In this document: positions 1-5,831 of the stretch, piece by piece
Position numbering within the stretch: position 1 is the first letter of the stretch
Layout: each line of letters starts with the position of its first letter
Source: JBLKSS01 sp047607725
Lineage (GTDB): Bacteria > Pseudomonadota > Gammaproteobacteria > Enterobacterales > Enterobacteriaceae
NCBI RefSeq assembly: GCF_047607725.1
Contig: NZ_JBLKSS010000328.1
Span: 1-12,877, forward strand
Length of the DNA: 12,877 nt
Direction: 5' to 3'
Notes under the pieces: model-generated
Seen by the model: only the letters and a program-made list of their open reading frames with translations
Databases searched by the model: none
Told to the model about the DNA's origin: nothing
Translations under genes and position numbers: made by a program

Positions 1-1
1 C

Positions 2-418
2 CTGTTTGACGGGAAAGTGCAGCGTTATTCCGACCTGGAAAAACTTATCCCCGGCATTTCACAGAAAATGCTTGCTCAGCAATTGCGGCAATTGGAGGCG
101 GATGGCATCGTGGCGCGCAAGATTTATCCGCAAGTTCCCCCCAAGGTCGAGTACCGACTGACACCCTGGGGCCAGGCATTATGCCCGGCGTTAGACGCCA
201 TGCTTAAATGGGCAGAGCAGAAGGATGATATTTCCAACCGGCGGCGCCCGCTAGGTAAATTTCAACTGCAGTCCGCCTACGAATCGGGCCAAAACGCCAA
301 CAGCCTGAGAGCGAAACCACAGGGTAACAGCGAGGCGAGAAAACCGTCGGCTACGCCGCAGCCCCCTTGCCGCTGCGGCGAAATCACCGCCAGGCGCGTT
401 GTAGTGTCCTTAAAATGA
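2..418 (+). CDS. HxlR-family (YtfH-like) winged-helix transcriptional regulator, 5' part outside the window
   Basis: A DNA-binding regulator of the HxlR type, a cytoplasmic winged-helix family that usually acts as a dimer and often controls detoxification or redox genes. The open frame runs in from the left edge, so the true start is not visible; the GTG at 17 is internal. The visible part has the family core: a GISQKMLAQQLRQLEADGIV-like recognition helix, then PQVPPKVEYRLTPWGQAL forming the wing, then a dimerisation helix ending near WAEQKDD. Most family members stop about there, but this frame continues for roughly 60 more residues rich in Arg, Gln, Pro and Ser with no family resemblance. 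The native stop may have been lost, so the gene may be decaying. The target genes cannot be deduced. The family call is firm; whether the gene still works is uncertain. Confidence 0.8.
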   Translation: MFDGKVQRYSDLEKLIPGISQKMLAQQLRQLEADGIVARKIYPQVPPKVEYRLTPWGQALCPALDAMLKWAEQKDDISNRRRPLGKFQLQSAYESGQNANSLRAKPQGNSEARKPSATPQPPCRCGEITARRVVVSLK

Positions 419-748
419 TGAGCACAACGGTCGTCCTTGCTGCGGGATAGCAAGGGCAAAAAGAGGGACGCTCCGCTACAGGCCCACGCCGTTGGACGTC
501 AAGTAAGCCATTTAACGGCGGTGAAATACCGAGTCTTATCGATAGTCCCCACATTTTGCCCAGAGGCTACGGCGGTTAAGGTTTAAGACCCGGCGCTGGT
601 GAAACGGTAAACCTGTCAAGCCAGCGGCAACGCGGCACTTAATATGCTGCCGCATGCTGTGAAGCCGTACCGTTTCAATTACTCGCTGTAATGGAAAATA
701 GCGCTAACGAAACATGCCCGAAGGGAAAACACCCCTATTGCGGCGCAA
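419..748. other. gene-free stretch between the regulator and the cupin relic
   Basis: I see no convincing gene here on either strand. Short open segments exist, but none resembles a family I know and all are interrupted by stops. The only clear structure is a short perfect hairpin near the left end (listed separately). The base composition matches the GC-richer flanks, so this looks like eroded former coding sequence; that is an inference. Confidence 0.4.
435..455 (+). terminator. short hairpin downstream of the HxlR gene, possible weak terminator
   Basis: CCTTGCT (435-441) and AGCAAGG (449-455) form a perfect 7-base stem with a 7-base loop, 17 bases after the regulator's stop. What follows is GCAAAAAGAG, not a T tract, so this is at best a poor intrinsic terminator on the plus strand. 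It could equally be a chance palindrome. Confidence 0.25.
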
Positions 749-1190
749 TTATCCGGCCGGTTTCGATAAAGGGAGCCCCTTTTGCCCCGCATAGAATACC
801 ACGAGGGTCACGCCTTCTTTGCCGGTGTAACCGCGATGAGCGCTGTCGACCATCTCAGACACCACTTCTCCAGCCCTAAGCGTGTGTTTTTCGCCATTCG
901 TTTTTTTTCAACGGTCAAAGCCCCTTTTAGCACATAGGCTGCATTGGGGATCGGATGTTCATGCCAGGGGAGACTGGTATTGGGCGCCACGGTAATTTTG
1001 AGAATGGAAAGTTGAGGCGTGCCTTTAGGGTATGCCTGGTATGAAACGCCATCCCAAGACTTTTCCATCTCAAGCAGTTTTTCAACGTTAATACCGCCAT
1101 CCTTATTGCTTTCATGTGCCTGGATAAAAAAAGGATGATGATAAAAGTAGAGCATATACAAATAGATAAAGTTCGATTGGCTAGTCGCAT
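749..1190 (-). pseudogene. secreted cupin-domain protein, broken by two homopolymer frameshifts
   Basis: A small single-domain cupin, a beta-barrel fold that usually binds a metal. The start ATG at 1190-1188 has a good ribosome site (AAAGGA, 6 bases upstream). The first frame encodes a signal peptide: MRLANRT, then a hydrophobic run. At the run of seven T (coding strand, plus-strand 1126-1132) the frame is lost. One extra base would give a signal peptide ending in IQA and a mature start at HESNKDGG. The second frame carries the cupin core with metal-binding HEH in LPWHEHPIPNAAYVLKG. At the run of eight A (plus-strand 901-908) the frame is lost again. Adding one base restores TNGEKHTLRAGEVVSEMVDS, the conserved SAH, and an end at LPLSKPAG with a stop at 749. 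The repaired protein would be about 147 residues. Both lesions are one-base losses in homopolymers, so sequencing error is possible, but decay fits the neighbourhood. The substrate is unknown. Confidence 0.8.
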
Positions 1191-1472
1191 GCAAGATCCT
1201 TTGTCTATTTCGGCAGGTGGGTGGTCAAAAACCATACCATCTTCATCACAACAGGGGAAGACAGGTTTGCGACCTGCCCGCCCCTCCCTATGAGTGGCAA
1301 CGCCGCCTACTGGGTCTCAAAAGCAGTTTTGCTTAATTACCTAATGAAAAAATTCTGGTTAATCAATTGATTGTTATATTATCAAATATTGCGAGACACC
1401 AATTATTATTGACATTACTGAATTCAATAAATAATGTTCTAACTCCGCAATTTTTCACATCACGGAGTTTTT
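1191..1472. other. spacer between cupin relic and LPS genes; composition changes here
   Basis: No gene is supported. The part next to the cupin start holds that gene's ribosome site. A short palindrome (CAGGT-TTGCG-ACCTG) lies near 1262-1276. From about 1320 on the sequence becomes strongly AT-rich, marking the edge of the low-GC LPS segment. The stem-loop at its right end is listed separately. Confidence 0.4.
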
Positions 1473-1474
1473 TT
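1441..1474 (+). terminator. stem-loop beyond the waaL stop, T tract on the plus-strand side
   Basis: AACTCCG (1441-1447) pairs with CGGAGTT (1463-1469) around a 15-base loop, and a run of T extends to 1474. Read on the plus strand this has the form of a rho-independent terminator, yet no plus-strand gene lies just upstream. Read on the minus strand it sits directly after the waaL stop and would cap that transcript, but there no T tract follows the stem. It probably protects or ends the waaL mRNA inefficiently, or is left over from an earlier gene order. Confidence 0.45.
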
Positions 1475-2768
1475 AACCACAAATGGTATCTATACAGGCG
1501 CATTTTAATTTTTTATGGCATATGCTTGGTTCATTGCACGCTAACCTAGAGGTTATCAAAAGTAAAGAGAATACCACCACATATTCTATTGAAGTTAAAA
1601 TAACATCAGTTAAACCATAGAGCAAAGCAGACAATGATAATAGTGAAATTGGATTATAAAGGAATATCTTGCAGAGACCATTGTTAAAAATCAGCGTGTA
1701 ATAAAAAAAACCTAAAATATAAATGCCAAATATACCGAACAAAGAGCCGGCTTGAATAATTTCATTATGCAAGTGAACATCTAGGTATCGAAGTGCATCG
1801 GAATTTTGATTTCTTTCAGAATGCAGGAAACTCACTATTTTTTCGTTTCTAGAGGACTGTGTTTCACCTAACGGTGCATTGATGAATGCCATGACGCCAA
1901 CACGCCACATCGTAAATCTGGCACCTAGTGAAGTTTTGTCATTACCATGTTGATAAAGCGAGACTTCTTGCGATGTTCTATTATAACGTGCTGAAATTAG
2001 ATTCCAATTAGTGTAGATTATTGATACCAAGGTCAATATGATTAATAGCAAGGGAATTGATTTTAATTTTCTATCTTTGAATACCACAGGTAAGATTAGC
2101 ATGATCACGGCCAATGTATGGATGACCATTGCAGATCTCGTTTCGGTAAGGAAAACCACATATATCGACAGCAGTCCAGATGAAAAAATAAAATATTGTT
2201 TTTTAAGACTTAATCTATCACATATTGTGACAGCTATGAGTACCAGCGATAATGCGCTGTATTGATATGCGGTGCCTGTGGCTCGATTCATAGCAAAAAC
2301 TATGCGATCTGATGTCTCAATATATTGCCATATACCATAAATACTTGCGATGATAAATGTGCCCGATAGTGAAAATATACAACACCGGCGTATAAGCGCA
2401 CGTTGAGCACTATCGTGATTATATAACCATACAGCATACCAGCTAATTACCGCAGCCACAAACCAACGCTTACCAGGTGTGAATAGCGTTCCTTGAGCAT
2501 TATAAGATATCAATTCACACAATAATGACCAGATGGTGTATAAAAGTGATATTAGTAAAAGAGGGAGTATAATCTTACAGGTTAAAAGTGAAGATAGACA
2601 TTCTCTGAAGTTAATCGCTATACCTAGCAAACTCAAATAACCACATAAATAGAAAGAAATCCTACTTGTTTTTTCGTCGATAAAAGCTAACGGCAAAATA
2701 ATAAAAAAAGAACAGAAAAAAAAGGTTGCGATATATCTTTTCATTGACTCTTTATTTCCTTCACCCAT
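1473..2768 (-). CDS. waaL: WaaL/RfaL-type O-antigen ligase
   Basis: An inner-membrane enzyme that moves the finished O-antigen chain from undecaprenyl diphosphate onto lipid A-core on the periplasmic side. It has 431 residues, against about 420 for E. coli WaaL. The protein is almost wholly hydrophobic segments, with a large periplasmic loop at about 255-340. In the loop region are TETRS (208-212), LGARFTMWRVG (281-291) and HLHNE (332-336), a histidine motif typical of the Wzy_C/WaaL family. GGAG lies 9 bases before the ATG at 2768, and this start follows the upstream glycosyltransferase stop by 15 bases, so the two are surely co-transcribed. An internal start at 2744 (MKRYIATFF) is possible. 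The gene is AT-rich, unlike gua and xse. A related Wzy O-antigen polymerase is the main alternative, but the length, the motif set and the lone glycosyltransferase partner favour the ligase. Confidence 0.75.
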   Translation of the reverse strand: MGEGNKESMKRYIATFFFCSFFIILPLAFIDEKTSRISFYLCGYLSLLGIAINFRECLSSLLTCKIILPLLLISLLYTIWSLLCELISYNAQGTLFTPGKRWFVAAVISWYAVWLYNHDSAQRALIRRCCIFSLSGTFIIASIYGIWQYIETSDRIVFAMNRATGTAYQYSALSLVLIAVTICDRLSLKKQYFIFSSGLLSIYVVFLTETRSAMVIHTLAVIMLILPVVFKDRKLKSIPLLLIILTLVSIIYTNWNLISARYNRTSQEVSLYQHGNDKTSLGARFTMWRVGVMAFINAPLGETQSSRNEKIVSFLHSERNQNSDALRYLDVHLHNEIIQAGSLFGIFGIYILGFFYYTLIFNNGLCKIFLYNPISLLSLSALLYGLTDVILTSIEYVVVFSLLLITSRLACNEPSICHKKLKCACIDTICG

Positions 2769-2783
2769 GGCAAAACACTCCGA

Positions 2784-3677
2784 TTACAATATCTTACTTG
2801 CCTTCAATTTCAAATATTTTTTCTTATCACTAACTCTAACACATGGTGATAAAATGAACCTCGCCATTGATATTTTTTTGCACGTGTCGATGAGGAGTTT
2901 GATAGAGTCTTCATGCAAATACTCAGGAGGTAATTTTCTTAGTTCATTTATTGCGCTGCAATAGGCAATTGCTCCTTGTCTCTTTAGCATCTGAATCTTT
3001 ATTTTTTCTAAATTCATTCGTTCAGAAATTTGCTTAAAGCTTAAACTATGCGTTAAGCTATCTTTTCTTTTTACATAATTATAAAAGCAGCTTTCGGAAA
3101 AGAAAACATCTTTGATGAAAGGCAGTATTTTAAGCAAGGTGTATTCATCTTCGTAATATTTTTTTTCCTCTATTCCGATTTTTTTTAGTAATGCCGTTTG
3201 ATAAAATTTACCTGCAAAATGCCCCTGAATTTTCTTTCCTCTCAAGTATATTTTTATAAAATCCCTCTTTCGTATATATTTTGGAATGCTGTAATTTTTG
3301 ATACATTTTCCCTCTATTGGTGTAGCAAGTAAGTCGAAATCTTTCATTCTTAAAAAAGAAAGTATTTGTTTTAAAAAATCCCCATAAACAGTATCATCAC
3401 CGTCAAGGATGGTAAAATACTTCCCTTGACAATGATTTAATGCATATTGCCTTACTCTTCCTATGTTCTTATACTCAACGCGGAAATAGTAGATCTGTGA
3501 ATATTTTATGGCGTACTCTTTCATGATTTTAGGAGAATCATCGCAAGATGAATCATCAACTAATATTATTTCATAATCATATTCATGTTTCATTGCTGCT
3601 AACGCGCTATCCAAACATTTAGATATGTACTTTTCAAGGTTATGAACTGCAACAACAATAGACAAGGAAATAGTCAT
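2784..3677 (-). CDS. family 2 glycosyltransferase (GT-A fold), probable LPS core or O-antigen sugar transferase
   Basis: A cytoplasmic, membrane-associated enzyme that transfers a sugar from a nucleotide-activated donor to a growing glycan. The 297-residue protein begins with the family's first strand (SLSIVVAVHN, 4-13). It then has VDDSS (40-44), which holds the donor nucleotide, the metal-binding DXD motif as DGDD (92-95), and an acidic pair in YYEDEY (174-179) at the place of the usual catalytic base. The C-terminal third is Lys-rich and helical, with no clear membrane segment. The ribosome site is weak, but the start places the first strand exactly where family members have it. It is the first gene of a two-gene unit with the O-antigen ligase. 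The sugar and linkage cannot be read from sequence. Very AT-rich codon use suggests acquisition by transfer, as is usual for surface-glycan genes. Confidence 0.85.
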   Translation of the reverse strand: MTISLSIVVAVHNLEKYISKCLDSALAAMKHEYDYEIILVDDSSCDDSPKIMKEYAIKYSQIYYFRVEYKNIGRVRQYALNHCQGKYFTILDGDDTVYGDFLKQILSFLRMKDFDLLATPIEGKCIKNYSIPKYIRKRDFIKIYLRGKKIQGHFAGKFYQTALLKKIGIEEKKYYEDEYTLLKILPFIKDVFFSESCFYNYVKRKDSLTHSLSFKQISERMNLEKIKIQMLKRQGAIAYCSAINELRKLPPEYLHEDSIKLLIDTCKKISMARFILSPCVRVSDKKKYLKLKASKIL

Positions 3678-3850
3678 TACGTTATCCCAATGTTAATTTA
3701 TTTTTTTCTTTGTGTAATTTCAATGGCATGTAGCTATTTACTTACATAATTTAAAAAGTAAATCATAAATCAAAGTATATAAAACTTTAAATCTATTACT
3801 TATTTTTTATAAATTACATTATATAAATAAAAATGATTTATATTCATAAT
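3678..3850 (-). promoter_or_regulatory. AT-rich leader, likely promoter region of the glycosyltransferase-waaL unit
   Basis: This stretch is almost all A and T and has no open frame. It lies directly upstream of the glycosyltransferase start and several TATAAT-like strings occur, for example around 3818-3827 on the minus strand. None has a convincing -35 partner, so I do not fix one promoter. I see no JUMPStart or ops element. AT-rich leaders of this kind are common binding ground for H-NS; that is inference. Confidence 0.35.
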
Positions 3851-3929
3851 ACTTCAAGATGTAGTCGTCTCTCCTGCGGAAGACCCGGTCAGAGAGGTCA
3901 TTGCGCTTTCTCCGTCCGCATCTTAAAGT
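3851..3929. repeat. 79-base palindromic element, possible enterobacterial intergenic repeat
   Basis: ACTTCAAGATG (3851-3861) faces its near-perfect complement CATCTTAAAGT (3919-3929), 10 of 11 bases pairing. Inside, TCTCT (3868-3872) faces AGAGA (3891-3895). The interior is GC-richer than its AT-rich surroundings, so it looks inserted. The ACTTCAAGATG-like end resembles repeated intergenic palindromes of Serratia, Yersinia and relatives as I recall them. Only one copy is in this window, so repeat status is not shown here. Confidence 0.4.
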
Positions 3930-3979
3930 TAATTGCAATATTAGAAAAATCTTAATAAGGATTCGATAGTATCATAACA

Positions 3980-4165
3980 ATGCGGATTATAGAAAACGTA
4001 GCCAAAAAGAATCTATTTTCATGGAAATTAATTTATTACGATATTAAACTGGACAACAGTAATTTTGCATTCCCCTATATCTATTGGCGGATTCAGAACT
4101 ATGGAAGGCATTCACTCTGGAGCAATACACAAGCATGGATAACCTGCTTCTTTCGACATTGTTGA
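3980..4165 (+). CDS. small orphan ORF, possible relic of an LPS-locus gene
   Basis: A 61-residue open frame starting MRIIENVAKKNLFSWK. It is AT-rich and aromatic (SWKLIYYDIKLDN, then FAFPYIYWRIQNYG), much like the N-terminal part of a surface-polysaccharide gene and unlike random sequence from the GC-rich flanks. I do not recognise the family. The nearest purine-rich ribosome-site candidate (AAGGA) is 18 bases from the ATG, too far to be convincing. The last 15 residues lose this character, so the frame may have drifted by indel or truncation. It is most likely a remnant rather than a working gene. Confidence 0.3.
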   Translation: MRIIENVAKKNLFSWKLIYYDIKLDNSNFAFPYIYWRIQNYGRHSLWSNTQAWITCFFRHC

Positions 4166-4680
4166 CCTGAAATACTGACTGTGTAGTAATCATCTGCGCG
4201 AACGCGAGTTAATCATCCGCAATTTTGCTTGATAATTTTTTTTTGCAAACCACTCTGGACTGTCGAAAATAGCTTTTTCTTGGGTTTAAATGAGTCCAAA
4301 ATTGTCCGCAAATTAGGCCAGAATTTTTTGCATCGCTACAAGGCGATGTGTGACGAGCACACCACGGCACGTGATGACATTGTCGCGTTAGAAGCAGAAA
4401 TGACGTTCATTGCGTGCGTGGCGGAAGTCCGGGCATGGACAGCAGAGTAGAGGGCTACCTGCGGCGCAGTGGTGTCATGGCGCTACTGTGAAATCAACAT
4501 TCAGCGCGGTGTGATACTGCGCGAACAGGAAGAGATATCGATGAAAAGCTGCGCTCACGGCTCCCGCCCTACGGTTGCGGCACTAAAGCCTATTGATAAA
4601 ATCAGCTCCGCTGCTAACGAAAATGTCCTCAGAGCGCACGCTGGCGGCACAGGCCGCGTTGATGCAGCAACCGGAACCCT
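4166..4680. other. unassigned segment left of the IS relic, possible decayed coding sequence
   Basis: A frame at 4229-4450 (plus) has a stretch reading LHRYKAMCDEHTTARDDIVALEAEMT that looks codon-like, and the same frame after its stop continues with ILREQEEIS. A one-base shift there would give IDEKLRSRL. A third short frame near 4625 reads MSSERTLAAQAALMQQPEP and stops. Together they suggest one or two eroded plus-strand genes cut by the IS relic, possibly of phage or other accessory origin. I cannot name a family. The composition rises from AT-rich to GC-richer across about 4330, which marks the right edge of the LPS segment. Confidence 0.3.
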
Positions 4681-5312
4681 GATAAATTCCAGTATCACGC
4701 CATGCTCTTCCGTCCATTGCGCTAGCGTGAGCGATATCAGTTTCGGACCGTTATCCATCCGCTGTTTCAGAGGATTTCGCGGTTTGTTACTACCCTGTCC
4801 AGCACCCGGGCCACCCGTTGTGCCGAAATATTCAGATCGATTTCTATCGCCAGGGCTTCACGGTTAAAATTATCCACCACGTCGAATGTCCGCAAGCGTC
4901 TGCCACACATCAGCGCATCGTGCATAAAATCACCGGACCCGCTCTGATTAAGCGCTTCCGGCGTCGCCAGTGGTGCCGGATTACGCACAGGAAATCGCTG
5001 TTTTCCCTTACAATGGACGTTCAGCTTCAGCAGGCAGTAAATTCGGCGCACTCTTTTATGATTCCATGCTTGCCTCTGCCTGCGCAGTCCCCGGAACAGC
5101 TTCTTAAAACCGTATCGCGGATAACGTTCAGCCGTTTCGGTCAGGGCCTGAACCACCTGCTCATCGCGCCGGACATCAAGTTGATAAAGATAAACCGTCC
5201 GGCTCAGCGATAACGTCCTACATGCATGACGTACGCTCATCGCAAATTGCGCTTTCAGGTAGCTGACGAGCTCACACTTTATCGCTGGTTTTAAAACTCT
5301 TTTCGATGACAT
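4681..5312 (-). pseudogene. IS3-family transposase orfB (DDE integrase), frameshifted and truncated
   Basis: The transposase subunit carrying the DDE catalytic core that cuts and joins the element ends. From the start at 5312 the helical N-terminal part is visible (MSVRHACRTLSLSRTVYLYQ), then the HTH_21-like RYPRYGFKKLFRGLRRQ. The start of the integrase core follows (GDFMHDALMCGRRLRTFDVV, with DFM supplying the first Asp). A one-base loss near 4783, in what should read NRGYPLKQR, causes a stop at 4767. In the next frame MDNGPKLISLTLAQW supplies the second Asp. After LEFI at 4681 the expected PGKPTQNAFIERFN with the catalytic Glu is missing. Only about 210 of the usual 270 or so residues remain. 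It is certainly inactive. Confidence 0.85.
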
Positions 5313-5556
5313 CTTCTAACGCCGGGTTTTCCAGACTGAGATCGGCAAGCATCTGTTTCAGGCGACGAATTTCATCCTCAAGTCTTTCATCTTTTTGATA
5401 TCAGAGGCTGCCATACCGCCAAATTTCGCTTTCCAGTGTATGAGCTGGCTTCAGAGATACCGGCTTCGCGGCAGACATCTTTAGCGTGCGTCCGGCTTCG
5501 ACTGACTTCAGAACGGCGATGATCTGGTGTTCGGTGAATCGGGCTTTGCGCAGGAT
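5300..5556 (-). pseudogene. IS3-family orfA (HTH DNA-binding subunit), several frameshifts
   Basis: Pieces of the small orfA protein, which binds the element ends and fuses with orfB by programmed frameshifting, appear in successive frames: RKARFTEHQIIAVLKSVEAG, then KDVCREAGISEASSYT, then KAKFGGMAASDIKKMKDL, then DEIRRLKQMLADLSLENPAL. At least three indels separate them (near 5488, 5440 and 5385). The start codon also looks lost: the expected ATG position reads ATC at 5556-5554. The last part overlaps the orfB start, as is normal for the family. This explains why no long frame is open here. Confidence 0.75.
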
Positions 5557-5762
5557 GCTCTTCTCTGGGGATATAATCAGTATGCCGGAGGAGTTCTAAA
5601 TGTGAATGGTTCGTTTAAGCAAGCGGGATACCTACACTTTTATCACAGGGTATTTTTTCAAATCTAACCTCGAAAACAGAGAGTAACATCAAAAATTCCA
5701 TTGAAAAAATCGTGCTTCCCGTTGCTAACAGCTGCCAGAAAATGCCAGACACAATAACAAAA
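5557..5762. other. spacer between the IS relic and the guaA terminator
   Basis: No open frame or familiar motif is supported. The left few tens of bases should contain the outer end of the IS3 relic, upstream of orfA, but I could not fix its boundary. The rest is mildly AT-rich intergenic sequence leading to the terminator. Confidence 0.4.
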
Positions 5763-5784
5763 AAGCCCGCGGTTACGCGGGCTT
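5758..5784 (-). terminator. rho-independent terminator of guaBA
   Basis: On the minus strand AAGCCCGC (5784-5777), a 6-base loop GTAACC, then GCGGGCTT (5770-5763), followed by a run of T. The 8-base GC-rich stem and T tract are a textbook intrinsic terminator. It lies about 50 bases after the guaA stop. Confidence 0.92.
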
Positions 5785-5831
5785 AGAGGGGATTTAGTGC
5801 ATTTACGTGCGGGCAATTGTCAGACGTTAAA

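Larger units (their letters stand above)
4681..5556 (-). mobile_element. decayed IS3-family insertion sequence, truncated at its 3' end
   Basis: An orfA-orfB pair on the minus strand with the two-frame layout of the IS3 family; the orfB wording resembles the IS407/IS51-like groups. Similarity starts at about 5556 (orfA) and ends abruptly at 4681, just after the LEFI of orfB. The last part of the transposase and that terminal repeat are therefore gone. I could not identify a matching pair of terminal inverted repeats or a target duplication. Multiple frameshifts in both genes show it cannot move by itself. Confidence 0.75.

Noticed and set aside
480..570. Short plus-strand coding-like segment (FNGGEIPSLIDSPHILPRGY)
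   Set aside because: About 30 residues between stops, with no ribosome site and no family match; too short to separate from chance.
1367..1549. Plus-strand open frame over the waaL 3' end
   Set aside because: It is interrupted by the stem-loop, has no ribosome site, and arises from AT-rich intergenic DNA plus antisense of waaL.
3678..3850. AT-rich stretch considered as a replication or plasmid origin
   Set aside because: I see no DnaA boxes, iterons or replication gene nearby; it is better explained as the leader of AT-rich LPS genes.
3851..3929. Palindromic element considered as a CRISPR repeat or tRNA
   Set aside because: It occurs once in the window with no spacer pattern, and it has no cloverleaf, T-loop or CCA end.
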